Part shown: positions 1 through 15,200 of the stretch, one piece after another
How positions within the stretch are numbered: position 1 is the stretch's first letter
Layout of the letters: each line of letters starts with the position of its first letter
Assembly (NCBI GenBank): GCA_004154925.1
Contig: QJNS01000339.1
Span: 1-64,000, forward strand
DNA from: Monosporascus cannonballus
Taxonomy: Eukaryota > Ascomycota > Sordariomycetes > Xylariales
Direction: 5' to 3'
DNA length: 64,000 nucleotides
Notes under the pieces: model-generated
Seen by the model: only the letters and a program-made list of their open reading frames with translations
Told to the model about the DNA's origin: nothing
Database searches by the model: none
Program-made: the position numbers and the translations under genes

Positions 1-90
<90 letters not shown>
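1..90. repeat. (ATT)n microsatellite
   Basis: Thirty uninterrupted ATT units start exactly at the window edge, so the tract may be longer to the left. It ends just before an Asn-rich tandem repeat. A perfect trinucleotide array of this length is expected to be polymorphic. Confidence 0.95.
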
Positions 91-101
91 TGCATAAAAA
101 G

Positions 102-267
102 GGTAATTTAAATTATTTTAAGGATAATTCGAATTTGGATAACTTAAGTTCAGATAACATAAATTCGGGTAATTTAAATTCGGATAACTTAAGCCCGGGC
201 GACCTAAATCCGAACGATTCGAACCCGGGTAATTATCATTATTATATTGATAACGAATTTCCGAATT
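102..267 (+). repeat. Degenerate 15-bp tandem repeat, Asn-rich
   Basis: Read from position 102, successive 15-base units encode five-residue blocks of the type GNLNS, DNLSP, GDLNP and NDSNP, ending at an in-frame TAA. Units differ mostly by C/T and G/A changes. It forms the N-terminal low-complexity stretch of the degenerate frame that follows. Confidence 0.6.
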
Positions 268-2514
268 AATTTGGTAATTTCGATAAAAATAAAAACTTTT
301 TTAATTTTAATACGAACGGCCGTTTTACTTTTTTTTTATTTAAACCAGCTAATTTAATTTTTAACAAACTTAATATTGATTCGTTATTTACATCCTATAT
401 ATTTTTTATTTTTCCCGAAAATACTAAAAAATGGATTTTTTAAACCGGAAATAACATAAAACGTATTATTTAAAAGTTTTACTTTATTATAAGGTATAAC
501 CCCGTACCGTATTCGGACAAATATTACTAAATCCGTAACCGCAAATTTAGATATTCTTTTTGGAAAAACGGATATGCCTATACCTTTAATAATTATAACC
601 CCTTGGAAAAAGCTTATTTAGTCGCCAAAACTATACGTACAGATATATATCCAGATTTAGATTTTCGAAATTACCGGCTTTTTGCCAATTGGCGTTAATT
701 ACGCCAAAATAAAAATATTCTTTCCAGCCCGAATCAATTTTACCTTATTTTCTCCGGATATTTATTCGGAAAACATAACCAAAATAACGAAATTACGTCG
801 GAAGAATTATTACGCTAATAGCCAAAACCGAGAATTTGTTTCGTTATAGAATATAACCCGAATTACATATTTTTTAACGTTAAATACGATATTAATAATT
901 ATATCCAAAAGTTTAAAAGCTTTTCTTATATTACTTAGCTTATTAAATATTTCGGTACGGTATAATGCAATAAACTAGTTAATAATAACGTTTATATATA
1001 TGTTATTATATCCATAAATAATTATCCGAATAAAACGAAAAATATTCGAATGTTATTAAATGTTATTTCGTATATTTTATTTACAGAATATGCCAGTTGG
1101 AATATTACGTTATATTTTTTTAATACTTATAATTTTAAAACGTAATAACCTTAATAAATACCAAAGTATATTTACGACAATATATATAATAATATTATAT
1201 TTTTTGTCATAATAAAATACGTCTTAATATTTAACGTAAACCTGCCGTGTAACGTTATTTATTGTTATCAGTTTTTAAATAATTAATAAAGATCCTTTAC
1301 TTAAAATTAAGGTCGGGTATGGGGTAGCTTACGTTATTATTTATTTTACCCGCTTTATCATTGCGAAATAAATTAATTTTTTCAAAGTTTTCTTAATATT
1401 AATTAAGAGTTACTGTAATTCGATTTTTCGTTATATAACTTTTTTTTCGTTTTAACGGCGAACAATACCCAAATTACTTTTAAAAAAAACAATAATCGAA
1501 AATTATTTAAAACCTTATTAATTTAAGGCATATATTTTATTTAAAATAATGGGCTCCACCGCCAACAAATAATATGTAAATATCGTAATTTAATAAAATC
1601 TTCCTTAATAGTTATTTATAGTTATAGCGAAACGATATTGTATTCGTAATATCTTATATTTTTTATATGGCGACGATATATAGGGTTTATTTTACGGCCG
1701 CGAAAGGAATATAAAATATAAAACGGGACGTTCTTAATATAGAAATTCCGTTATAAATAATTAACGGTAGGCCGAAAATAATTATTTTGATAAATATAAA
1801 TATGGACCGTTATACCGTTTTATACCAGAAAATATCCATATTAAATATTACGTTTATTATTTCGGTAACGTAAATAATTTAATATTTAAATTAACGCCAA
1901 AATCTAAGTTTTACCAAATAAAAATTAAATATATTTAAATTTACTTATCGGGGAAAAACTTATTTATATTATTATGCCATTATCCATTTTCTAATATTAA
2001 GGCCATATACCTCGGTTTCGAGGATAAGAATTTTAGTATTATAATAATTAAAATTAAGGGGTTCGGATGAAATAAAGTAATAGTAGAAAGGTTGTTGGCG
2101 TATAACAAATAATATTATAATTCGGCGATCTCGATTTTATACGTTAATAAAGACAAAAATTATAGAACGTTATGGCGTTTCGAAGTACTTATTACGGCCC
2201 GTTTTAGCAAATTATTAAAATAAACGAAATAAAATTAGGAATTTCGAAACCCGGACGTTGTTTTTAAAAAATAAGTTAGTACGGCTAATAAAATGTTATT
2301 TACGATAACGACGACTGCGTTTTATTATATTTTTTCGCGAATGTTTTTAAATTTTTTCTATAAAAATTTAAACCGGTATTATATAATTTTCGAAACGATT
2401 TATTTTTCTAATAATAACGGGAACGGAGATTTTTTCCGCGTTTTGTTATTTGTAATTTTTTATTTATATTTTTATAGCTTTATGTTCCCGTTACGCCTTA
2501 AATACCGAACGTAA
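102..2514 (+). pseudogene. Long RIP-degraded reading frame, family unknown
   Basis: From 102 to about 1,500 one frame reads as protein, interrupted only by TAA or TAG codons of the kind RIP makes from CAA, CAG and TGG. From about 1,500 to 2,514 the next frame takes over, including an open stretch at 2,293-2,514, so there is a frameshift or lost intron between. Short strings such as YPDLDFRNY, FVIEYNPN and YGDDI look like real protein, but I do not recognise a domain. It has about 800 codons in total. It could be a transposon protein or a host gene. No start codon is evident; the N-terminal part is the Asn-rich repeat. Family assignment is not possible from sequence alone. Confidence 0.4.
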
Positions 2515-5500
2515 TTAAAAAACCTTATTATTATTTTTATTAAAATCGAAAATAATAAGATATTATTTATTAATTTTTAATTTAGAAAAACCACGTAAGC
2601 TTACGGGTTTGCCTTTTTTCTACCGACGGTTATCGATTAATAAAAAATAAAGATTTTGCTATATTTCGTATAAATATTTAACATACCGGATTTTAAGCCA
2701 TATTAATAAAAGTTAATTAAGGTTCCGTCATAAAGAAAACTGTATTTACGGATAAATGCATATTATGATATGCTAAAAAATTCGTAACGTTACGGCAAAA
2801 ATAGCTTAGGGAGTTGACGCTTCCGGCCATTAGGCCTGATTAAATATTAAAAGCGGACGTTATCGTTTTTATTCGTATTCTAATATTATGTCTTTTCCGC
2901 CAATTTAAATAAGATATAACGAGATATATATTTACCATTTATTTTAAAGAAAATAATTACAAAAACGTAAATTTAAATAATTATATTAATCGAAATAAGT
3001 TGGTTTTTACGAAATAAGAGTTTAAGAAATTTCGGGACTTATTTAGGATATACGACTTTAACTTTATAATTTATTTTAATAAAACGTAATATACGAAAAA
3101 TATAAAATAATTACGTAATTTCGTTTTAAAATGTTTTAATTCCCGATAATAAAACGTATATATTATTTTGCAATAATAAATACGCTTAATTTTACCAGAT
3201 ATACTAAGTTATACGACGGCTAATTACAAATTAAAATTTAAGTATTTATAAAAATTAGGACTTCGATAAATATTTTCAAAAGGTATTTTAAAAATATTAT
3301 ATGGCGATATTTAACCGGGGCATTAATAAAACGTTAATTAATAAATAAAAGGTAATTAAAAAATATTATTTGCTTTAAAATAATAAGTAAAAATATAAAA
3401 TAAGATTATAATAACGCAAATTACGTACGCGTATAAGAATACCCGGTATTACCGTAAATTGAACAAATTAAGGAAATAAAAAAGCGGATTATAAAGAAGA
3501 TTAATAAAAAAGTTAAAAGATAACGCGCAAAAAACGAACGTCAAAAAACTATAACATTATTACCGCCAGAGCTATATATTTTACCCTTACCGTCGTCGCC
3601 AAATTCTATCGACATATTTTAAATTCGAACCCAATAATTAATATTAATACGGAGGAAAACGGTACAAAATAAAGAAAGAAAACTGATTTCGAACGGAAAA
3701 ACTAGAAATAATATGTCGTTTACGTTTTTTAAAAATAAAAGCGAATAAGAAACGGGAAATAAAGGATATTAAATTAAGAAATATAAAAGTATTTAATATA
3801 ATAAGTAAAGTAAAATAAAAAATAAAAAACGTAAGTATTAAAGCTTAACGGTTAATCAATTTATCCGGAATCCATTTTTATTATTCTTTAATATGCTTAG
3901 GCGTAATCCCGGACAGCCTAATTATCGGTTATCGTAATTATAACGGCTTAGAATATAGAACGTTATCTTCTTATTAAACGATATATTTTATTAAATTTTA
4001 ATAACCTTTATATTCATAATTAATACCTTTAAGTAAAACCGGTTCTTACATAAACCTTAATTATTATATATCTAATTATTAAAATTAAAACCAATTATAT
4101 CTTAAAACGGAAAAAATAAACTTTTACCGTTTTAATAAATTCAATAACCTTTTTTAAAAAGCAGCTTTATATTAAAACTAAAATAACTATACTAAACGAA
4201 AAAACTTCTCTCAAGAGTAACTTCCGAAAAAAACTTTTTAATATAGGTATTTTTTATAAGCCCCTATCTTGATATTTCAAAAAACCCGTAAGCATTTAGG
4301 AACGTACCGAAAAAATAATTATTATAAAGGCGCATTATTTAATTATTAATAATAACTTTTTTTAATTTATAACCGAAAATAATAAGAATAATTATATATA
4401 TCGTTCATCTTACGATTACTTAAATATTAAATTCGAAATATCGAAATATAAAAAGCCTTATGTTATAACGAAATATTATTAAGTTTTAAATTTTATATTA
4501 AGCTTTAAATTAAAAATTTTATTCAAATTTTTAACGAATGATTAACTAAAAGGGATAAAATATTTATTTCCAAAAAAGGCTTAAAGGTAAAAATAATAAA
4601 TATCGTAGTTTTCGGATTAAAAATATATAGGTTTATGGAAATTATTTAACGGGATATAAAATATCCTAAAAAGATATATCCCAGGGCATATTTCGGCCAC
4701 TTTATACAATATATAACTAATAATATATATCGGGTTTAGATTTTTTCGCAATAACGCGTTATTACCGTTAAGAATGTTACCTTCGATAAAACGAAAATAT
4801 ATTATGCAAAAAGGCAAAAATCTTTAATTGAAATCGGAATTAAATAATCAAATTGATAATATCTTTATTTTACCTACAGTAATAACTTTTTTAAGGACTT
4901 TAAAAGCTGTTTTTACCGGTGGCCCCTTGGATATAGGAGCCATTTAAGGGAGGGAAGGGGTTGCACGATTTGGCAGTATAAAACAAGCCTAAAGAAAAAA
5001 TTATCTATAATACGATCGTAATAGCTATAAATTGCCCTAATACAAAAGTTTTACAGGAAGCTAAGGGGTTGGAAGTTAATAAAACCCATAAAGCTAATTC
5101 GGAATATTCCTTTAATTTGGCAATTAATAATAATTCCGAAAAAAGACGTTTTAAATATCCATAATAAAAACGAATAACTCGGAACGTAACGTCGCATAAC
5201 CTATCTTATTTATACCGGAAATTATTCCACACCTGAAAGAAAGTTATTAATAATATTACGGACCTTTACCGGATAAAACTTAAATTTATTACGGGGTTCC
5301 TTTCGACCAAAATAACGCCGTACTAAGCTAAATTTTTTGAATTAAATAATTATTAGTAATTTCGGAATGCGAAATAAAAAAAAAGAAAATTATTTTCGGC
5401 CAATTAATTATAAGTTAAAATACGAAAAACGTAATACATATTTAACAAGTTTTAACATTATTTTTTATGAGCCTAAACGCCTTAATTATAATAATCTCCT

Positions 5501-6260
5501 TATTTCTTTTTTATTTAAAAACCAGCAGAAAATTATTTAATATAAATATGCCGAAAACTAAAAAGTAATTACGTAAAAAAATAAAAATTAAATATTTTGA
5601 ATAAAATAATTAATTACTATTACGCTAATTTAAAAGGTAATCGGAAACGGAAGTTTTAATATTATTTTTCCGTGAATAAAAATATTTATTTATAAATTTA
5701 ATAAATACGGAAATACTTTAAGAGTTTAAATCTAAAATTATTATCCGGGGTAATTTTTAATTTCGTAAAAACCTTAATACGTATGTATTTATGTTAACAA
5801 AAAGGTTTTTCCGTATATTTATAACTATTATGACGAAATTTTGACCTTGATTTTCGTTAATTTAATGTCGTTAACGCATTTTTACATAATAATATCGACG
5901 AACTTATATACCTACGTTTTCTGCCGGGATTCGTATACCGAAAAAACAAATCACTTTCGGCTATGTAATTAATTTTAAGAATTTCGTACGCCGTTATAAT
6001 AAAGTTAAGATATTTATTAACACTAATGAATAAATTATCATATTAATTAATTAAATTCGTAACCATAATTATAAAAACGTTATAATTTAAAAAGTTCGAA
6101 TAAAAGGAAAATATCGTTAACACCCGGCTATAATAATTATCTAAAGTATATAACGATTTTATCGTTAATTTTCAAAAAAAAAGATATAAAAAAGGAAAGC
6201 AAAAACGGACATAACGTAAACGTAACCGGTCGAACAAACCTCAATAAAATAATAAAGGTT
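2515..6260. other. AT-rich degenerate repeat DNA, unassigned
   Basis: There are no open frames of substance; the short frames present carry no recognisable motif. Base composition and CG-rich, CA-poor dinucleotides match the surrounding RIP-damaged transposons. A less AT-rich patch lies at about 4,915-4,990 and includes a purine run (4,947-4,961), possibly a polypurine tract or LTR edge, but I could not pair it with a second copy. Part of the right side is probably the gag gene belonging to the zinc knuckle at 6,269. Confidence 0.5.
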
Positions 6261-6268
6261 AGCCGTTT

Positions 6269-6310
6269 TGCTTTAATTATAATAAATACGGCTATATGAC
6301 GAAAAGTTGC
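6269..6310 (+). pseudogene. Retrotransposon Gag zinc knuckle remnant
   Basis: Fourteen codons read CFNYNKYGYMTKSC, matching the CX2CX4HX4C zinc knuckle of retroviral-type nucleocapsids. The second Cys and the His are both Tyr here, the changes expected from TGT to TAT and CAT to TAT. The flanking frame is rich in Lys and Arg, as in the tail of Gag. The element is cut about 600 bp downstream by insertion of the composite Gypsy element at 6,915, and I do not find its continuation past 16,455. Confidence 0.65.
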
Positions 6311-6909
6311 CCAAAGAAACGGAAAAACGAAAAATTGAAACGTAACGCCGAATATAAGGCTAGCTTTATCTCGATAAAGCTGGCAGACATATATAATTTA
6401 AGCAGAAAAAACCTTTAATAAAGTTAATAAGCCCAGTAAAAATTTAAATAACTTTATAACTTTTATATTAATACCTTATACTTAAAAAGAAATATCACTA
6501 ATATATTAATTAATTTATTAAAATATTAAAAGAATTAATAAGTTTTAATCTATAAACTTATAATTGTAAAAATAAATGGCATAATAAATTATATATAAGA
6601 AGAAATCGTTGATGTAATATTTTTAATTAAAATAAAACCTTAACTTAAAAAATTACAATATTTTGCTTATATTATATTTAAGTTAATCGCGAAAAAAAGT
6701 TATATAAAGTATAAAATAATAATTATCAAAATAAAATTAAGTTTTAAAAAATAATAATTAAAAACCTTTTATGCCTATATTATCAGCGCGCCGGAATAAG
6801 GTTTTTCCGGAATATTAAAAAATTTGTAAGTTAATATTAATATAAATATCTTTATTTCACAATAACCTCAATATAATTATAATAATAAAATAAACTATAT
6901 ACGGTTAAT

Positions 6910-6914
6910 AAAAT
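6910..6914. repeat. Left target-site duplication AAAAT
   Basis: These five bases before the first LTR are repeated exactly at 16,451-16,455 after the third LTR. The match defines the outer limits of the composite element. Confidence 0.75.
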
Positions 6915-7120
6915 TGTGAAAATATAGTCTCTATAAGGATAAGGCTGGTAGCCGACCAGCTACCGATCAGCTACTGACCCACTTACTAGTATAAATCCAT
7001 CATCTGGCAATTAATGGGAAACGCCAGATAAAAATAACCTAATATATTTATTTGTTAAAATCCGTTTTATAATTAGTCGGAGATTACCTTATTTAACTTA
7101 TAATTATCTATTATTTTATA
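6915..7120 (+). repeat. LTR 1 of composite Gypsy element
   Basis: 206 bp, beginning TGTGAAAATA and ending in a degraded TTACA. It aligns along its whole length with the LTRs at 9,054 and 16,245, including a shared block about 100 bases in containing ATCTGGCA and CGCCAGAT. Confidence 0.88.
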
Positions 7121-8365
7121 ATTTTTTATTTGCTATAAAAAATAACGTAATAATTATTAAAAATAAAGTTCGTTAACCGCAAAACAAACCTAGGTTATTA
7201 ATCGAAAAGATCGCCAATCGGAACTTAATTAACGATCGATCGATCACGGTACGGAAATAGGCGAAAAAGCTTATAACGGAGCCTTAATGGGCAAAAGATT
7301 ATGGTTTCCGGGATCCCGAATTACCTTATATATATAATATAGATGCGTTCCGATAACCGTTAATTAAACGGTCGGAAAACGTGCATAATATAATAAATAC
7401 GTTCCGGAATTTAAAGCAAAAAAAGATTAAACCTTTTAATAATAACCAGATTTTGGAAATTATTCGTACATAAAACGAATAATATTCGGAATTATTCCGA
7501 TAACAGGCCAAAATATAAGTAATAATATAAATTAAAAAAGCAAGGTTTTATAAGTTAATTACGATATCGTTATAAAAACCTAAGGGCGATAAATAAATAT
7601 TGTATTATAATTATCCGAAATTTTCCGAACGTACGGTAATTTAAAAAAAATTAAATAAAAGTTATTACGGAAATTTACGGCGAAAAATTAAGGCGAAATA
7701 CTTTTACTTATATTTAATGGGCCATAAGCCATATGGACGTTTTTATTACGAACGTATAACGATTATATCGTATTATATTTAATTATTTTAATTATAAAAA
7801 AATTGAAAATGGAAAATTTATAAATTTTTATTAAGAAAAATTACGTAAATATTGACCTTTTCGATAAGGAATATAGGGAACAATTTATAGAATTACGATA
7901 ATAATCCGATTAATTGCCGTTAAATTTTTATATTAAATAAAAGTTTTTAATTTATAAAATAAATTTTATGGACTTTTTAACCCGGAAAATAATCGGGATA
8001 ATAAACTTTTTATTTTTAATAAAGTTTATAAATTAATATTAAGGTTATAAAATATTTTATTACAAAAAAACGTTAAATTAAAACGAATTAATATTGTGGC
8101 AAATAAAGTAAAATATTATTAAAATACCTGGAAAAAGGCGAAAGAAAACCGATTATTTTTCATTAAAAATATTAATAGGGATAAACGATTTTATTTTAAC
8201 GTTTTCGGGAAAAGAAATCTTTAAAATAAATTAAAGATATTACGTAAAAATAATAAGGATTACGAACGTTTTTATATTGGGAAGGCCGATAATTGCCGAT
8301 TTAATTCCGATTAAAATAAATCCGTATAATTTAATATCTTTAATTTTTATAAGAGCCTATTTAAA

Positions 8366-8407
8366 TATTATAATTATAGAAAATTAAGTTATAAAAATAT
8401 AAATTAC
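8366..8407 (+). pseudogene. Gag zinc knuckle, first gag copy
   Basis: Codons read YYNYRKLSYKNINY where the family pattern is CX2CX4HX4C. All four metal ligands are Tyr, each explained by one G-to-A or C-to-T change. This identifies the 7,121-9,053 segment as gag. Confidence 0.7.
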
Positions 8408-9053
8408 AAATTAAAAAATAATACGAAAACCTTATTATCCCGGCTATACGTAAATCCATTTTTAAAGGCCGTATAAAATATTATAATATATAATAATAAA
8501 TTAAATTAATCCTGGGACGTAAACCTGAAAAAGGAGCCGGAATAAATATATACGTTTAATCAATTTCGGCTAATAATTGCAAAACGGTTAAAAGAAAGCC
8601 ATTTTTCAAAAAAAGGCATTTATTAAAAAGAATACGGGGGATATAACAATATAAATGGATATAAATACCGGAGCATAAGTAAATACTATAAATAAGAAGC
8701 TAGTAAAAAAACTTAATTTTTAACTAATTTCCGTAGATATTCTAGGTTTTATCGGCGTTAACGGTACGTATATCAAATATTATAGGGTTTACAAAACTTT
8801 TATTAATGTAATAAATAATAACGGAAAAGAACGAAAATTTAAACAAATTTATATTGCAATACGTTACGATCGAAAGGCGCCTAATTTCTTATTATTTAAA
8901 TCCGGAATAAGTAAATTAAGGATTTTATTAAATATAGTTATATATTAATAGTTATACGGATTATTACAAAAGGTCGATGGACAGAAAATTGCAAACCTAA
9001 CGTTTTCCGATAAGCAAATTTATATTGTTAACCTGATAAACCTAGCCGAAAAA

Positions 9054-9259
9054 TGTGAAAATACAGCCCTTATAAGAATAAAGCTGGTAGCCGACCAGCC
9101 ACCTATTAGCCACCGATTTACTTACTAATATAAATCCACCATCTGGCAGCTAATAGGAAACGCCAGATAAAAATAACCTAATATATTTATTTCTTAAAAT
9201 CTGTTATACGATTAATCGGAGATCACCTTACCCAGTTTATAACTATTTATTATTTTATA
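9054..9259 (+). repeat. LTR 2 (internal) of composite Gypsy element
   Basis: 206 bp, TGTGAAAATA start. It directly follows the run AAAAA that ends the first gag copy; the equivalent point in the second copy is about 11,195. It serves as 5' LTR of the longer unit. It is less decayed than LTR 3 in its first half. Confidence 0.88.
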
Positions 9260-12200
9260 ATTTTTTTATCTGCCATAAAAAATAACGCGATAATTATTAG
9301 AAGTAAGGTTCGCCGATTATAAAACGAACCTAAATTATTAATCGAAAAAACTGTTAATCGGAATTTAATTAACGAACGATCGATTATGGTACGGAAATAA
9401 GCAAAAAACCTTATAATAAAACCTTAATAAGTAAAAAATTATAATTTCCGAAATTTTAAATCTTTTTATATATATAATAAGGATATAGCCCGATAACCGT
9501 TAATTAAACGGTTAAAAAACGAACGTAATATAACGAACGCGTTTCGGAATTTAAAGTAAAAAAAAATTAAATTTTTTAATAATAATTAGATTTTGGAAAT
9601 TATTCGTTAATAAAATAAATAATATTCGGAAATATTCCAATAATTAACCGAATAATAAATAATAATATAAGTTCAAAAAAGTAAAACTTTATAAATTAAT
9701 TGCGATATTATTACAAAAGCTTAAAGGTAATAAACGAATACTGCGTTATAATAATTTGAATTTTTCCGAATGCGTATCGATTAAAAAAAATTTAAATAAA
9801 ATTGATTACGAAAGTTTATGCCGAAAAATTAGGCCGAAATACTTTTATTTATATTTAATAGGTTATAAGTTATGTAAACGTTTTTATTATAAACGTTTAA
9901 CGATTATATTCCGTTATATTTAATTATTTTCATTATGAAAAAAAATTAAAAATAAAAAATTTATAGATTTTTATTAAAAAGAATTACGTAAATTTTAATT
10001 TTTTCGATAAGAAATATAAGGAATAATTTATGGAATTATAATAATAATCCGATTAATCGCCGTTGGATTTTTATACTAAATAAAAGTTTCTGGTTTATAA
10101 AATAAAATTTATAAATATCTTTAACCCGGAAAATAATTAAGATAATAAATATTTTGCTTTTAATTATTTTTATAAATTAATATTAGGATTACGAAATATC
10201 TTATTACGAAAAGGTATTAACTTAAAACGAATTAATAACGTAATAAATAAGGCAAATATTATTAGGATATTTAAAAAAAAGCGAAAAAAAACCAATTATT
10301 TTTCGCCAAAAATATTAATAAGGATAAATAATTTTATTTTAAGGCTTTTGGGAAAAGAAATCCTAAAAGCAAATTAAAAGCGTTATGTAAAAATAATAAG
10401 GACCGTAAGTATTTTTATATTCGGAAAATAAATAATCGTTAATTTAATTCCTATCGAAATAAATCCGTATAATTTATTACCCTTAATTTTTATAAGGGTT
10501 TATTTAAATATTATAATTATGGGAAATTAGGTTATAAAAATGTAAATGATAAATTTAAAAGAAATACGAAAATCCTGTTATTCCGGTTATATAAAAACAG
10601 ATTTCCGAAAACCGTATAGAACGTTATAATATATAACGGTAAATTAAACCAGTTTTGAAATATAAACCCAAAAAAAACCGTAATAAGCATATATATTTAA
10701 TTTATTTCGGTTAATAATTATAAAATAATCGGAATAAAGCCGTTTTTTAAAAAGAAGATATTTATTAAGAGAAATATAGGGGATATAATAATATAAATAA
10801 ATATAAATATTGGAATACAAGTAAATATTGTAAGCAGAAAATTAACGAAAAAGCTTAATTTTTAACCAGTTTCCGTAGATATTCTAGGCCTTATCGGCAT
10901 TAACGGCGCCTATATTAAGTATTATAAGGTTTATGAAATTCCTGTTAGCATAATAAATAATAACGGGAATAAACGAAAATTTAAGCAAATTTATTTTGCA
11001 ATATACCGCGATCGGAAAATACCCGATTTCTTATTATTTAAACCCGGAATGGGTAAATTAAGGATTTTGCTATATATAATTATATATTAATAATTATACG
11101 GATTATTACAAAAAATTAATAAATAAGAAATCGTAAACCTAGCATTTTCCAATAAGTAAATTTATACCGTTAACCTGATAAGCTTAGCCGAAAAATTAGA
11201 TATTCCGGAATTCGAAAAATAGCAAAAATAGGGAATAACTAACCTTTTTATATGCCTAAAGAATTTCCGGTAAATATATTCCGAAGAAATAACGAAAAAA
11301 ATACCTTAATTATTAGGGGCAAAATATATAATAAACTTAATCCTAAGGAAAACCTTTTTATCCGGCCTAATTTACCTTATTTCGGAAACTTAAAAAAATA
11401 TTCAAAAAATATATCCGAAAAAACCTAAAGGTAAACCGGATACGTTATTCGAAAACGGACGTAAAAGTACTAGTATTATTTATGCCTAAAAAGGACGGTA
11501 TTTTCCGATTATACGTTAATTATAAGGGGTTAAATCGGGTAACGATAAAAAACTAATATATTTTATTTTTAATTCCAAAAGTAATAAATCGTTTAGGATT
11601 AATTAAAATATTTTCGAAAATTAATTTTAAAAATATTTATTACCGTATTAAAATTAAAAAAGGCAAATAATGGAAAATTGTTTTCCATATGTAATACGAA
11701 CAGTTTAAATATATAATTATATTATTTGGTTTTATTAATACGGTAATTACGTTTTAAGCTTATTTATATATAATATTAATTAGATTAATTAATGATATAT
11801 GTATAATATATTTAAATAATATAATTATTTATTTGGATAACAAAAAAATATATAAAATATTTTTAATTAATGTACGAACGGTTATTATAATATTAATTAT
11901 TTATTAAAACGTTTAAATGCAACTTTTTTTAAAAAGAATAAAGTTTTTAAGATTTATAATTAATATTAATAATTTGGAAATAAATTACTAACGGATTAAT
12001 ATTATTGAAATATAGCCAAAACTAAAATTAATTTATAATATTTAAATATTTTTGGGATTTGCAAATTTTTATCGGATATATTTTATTTATTACTTACGTA
12101 TTACCGAATTTATTATTAAGTTTTTAAAAAAGGCGTAAAGCAAAAAAGAATAACAAAATTCCGATAACCCGAAAAGGTTAAAAAACGTTCCAAAATTTAA

Positions 12201-15200
12201 AAAATATTTTTTAATTAATAATTATTTTCCGATATTAAAATAACGTTAAAATATTAAGGTTAAAATAAACGCCTTAATAAAAACCATATTAGGTATATTT
12301 TTATAAAAATACGGAAAGTATTAGCGCTTAATTAAATATTAAATGCGAAAATTAAGTTTAACTAGAAAATAATAAATTATAAAGTATTAAAGATTATTGG
12401 CGATTATAAAAAATTTAAAATATTAATAATAATACCATAAAAATACGATAAAGAATTTCTTAATATTTATTAATTATATGGCGTTAAAAAATATAATAAA
12501 GGCGCCGGGGTATAATTTTAAAAAAAAGTTAATCCGATAAATTTATGATCTTATATAATTTAATTTTGAAATTTAATACCGACTAGACGTTATTAACTTG
12601 GAAAATAAATTATTTAAACGTCCGGATTATATATTAAAGGAAATTACGTATAAAAACGGAATTTTTATGTTATTTAAAAAAGTCGGATTTACAAATAATA
12701 TGTTGAAAAAGGTACGAAAAATAGTCGTAAATATATAACGTAATTTAAAATATTATAAAGGGATAAAAAGCCTTATAAAAATAACGTAAATTTCGTTCGT
12801 TATAAAATTCTTAAATAAATTTAGGTAACGGAAATTTAAGTAATTATTATTTACGTAAAAAAACAAAGAATTTTTATTATATAATCGTAAAAAGCGTTTA
12901 AGAAAAAAAATAAAAAATTATATATTTGCGAAATTTATCGTTTATAAATAATAATATAAACGCAAATTATGTTAATAATACGATTAACGGTTAAATACCG
13001 GTAATTATAAATTATAATTATATTACGATTGGATTTTACAGAATTTAAGACAAATAAAATTAATATTAAAATTATTATTTATAATTAATATATCTTATGT
13101 TTCTTAGTAAAAAAGTTAGCCAAAAACGAAACGTTATTTTAGTCGAAAAATTTTAATAATTTTATAATTAGGTTTAAAAATGGTAAATTAAAAATTTAAA
13201 TATTATAAAATTAATATGGATAATTAAATATTAAGCCGGAATAAAGGGAAAATATTTTTTAAATTTAAATAAGACTTTATATTATTAGGATAAATTCGTA
13301 ATGTTATTATAAAATGTTTTACGGAAATAATTAATTAATTAATACCAAAATAATTTACAGGTAAAATATATAAGATATATCCATACCTTAAAATTAATAA
13401 CTAAAAAGTTTTATTAAGCAAATATAATAAATAATATTTAAAAATATATTAAGTAATATTTAAATTATTAGGGCATAATAAAGTTACGTTATAAATTATA
13501 TAGATAATTATAACCTTTATTATTATTTAAATAAATTTTTTAATTAATTTCGTTAAATTTTATTACGGGACTTTTTAAAAACCTAAGTTTAAATAAATTA
13601 AAATATAACGTAATCCGGGTAATTATTAACCGTTTTACGAAATTAAGATTATTTATTTTTACGGTTAAAACCTTAATTATAATCGAATTAACCTAATTAT
13701 TTTACGACGAAATTAAATACAAATTTAATACATTAACCAGAATTATTAATAATAAAAATAAATTATTAACGAATTGATTTTAGGCGGAATTTTATAAAAA
13801 AATTAGAAATAAAACAGTTAATATCGATTATTTATTATTTATAAATTAATAAGTAAACAAAATATACTTATTAAGTTTCAAAATATTATTTCCGTAATTA
13901 CGTTAATAAATATTAAAATAATTAAATAAAATTATTGCAAAATGTGGAATTTACATATAGTAATATATAAAATACGTTTACTGGCCGTTTTCCGTTTAAA
14001 GCCATATATAAATATTATTTAAAAATAATAAAATATCTTTTATAAAAATTTAAAAAATAAATATAAAAAGTTAAAAAACGCTTTGAAAAATAACGGTTAT
14101 TTGTTAAGTAATATATAAATATTAAAAGAAAATAATAATAACCTAATAAAAGTATTATAATTAACGCCATATATTTATTGAATTTTAATTAAGAAAATAA
14201 ATAAATTTATCGATTAAAAGATTTAAATTTAAAAATAAAAAATTCGCATTTATTTATATCCGGATTACGATTAAGGAATAAATAGGTTTTCAGATATATA
14301 AAATAATTCTTCTTATTAAATATTAATAGATATATAATATATTTTTAATATCCTTATTAAAACCGTAATATAACCGGAAACCGGATTATATTTAAATAAC
14401 GTTACCGGACTTTATAAAGGAATAAAAAAATAAGTAATAAAAAATATTGTCCGTTATCGAAATAACCGGGGATAATACGAATATTTAATTAAATAAAAAA
14501 ACTGGCTTACCGAATATAATACGTAAAAACCTTAAAAGCATTTTAAATATGTATTCAAGATATTATAGCGTTATAAAAAAAGTTAAATACGTATATAAGA
14601 AATAAAACGATTTAAAAACCGTAAAATAATAATAGTTTAATCGGAAATTAATTACTTAATAATTATAAAAATTATAAAAAATAATTTTGGGCAAAATTAA
14701 AATATTAATATTAAAATATTATATAATTACATAATTATTTTTAAGTTTTTAATAAATAATTATTTTGTTATATACCGATCGGAAATTTATAAGTAATATA
14801 AAAAAATTAAATTTTTATTTTAAAAACAAAATTTCGCATTTAATTATTAAGCTTTATATTAATTAGCCCTTAATAAACGTATTAAAAAATTAATATAGAA
14901 ATATCGGAAAATATTCAGAAAATATATAATAATAAAAAATAAATACGTTTATTAAATGTATTAGGCGTAAAATTCGAAAAAAACTTAAAAACGTTTTATT
15001 TTTTTCGAAAAATAAGGCCCAAATAACCGGAATATAATTTATTATTAAACGGAAAAAAAACGCTGGTTTTAAAATATTTAATATATTTAGGTTATATAAT
15101 AACTTTACTAAATAAAACCATTTTTAATTATAGTTATTAATTAATATCAAAATTTCCTTAAAATATTAAAAAACGGGCGGAAAATGTTCGTAAATATGGA

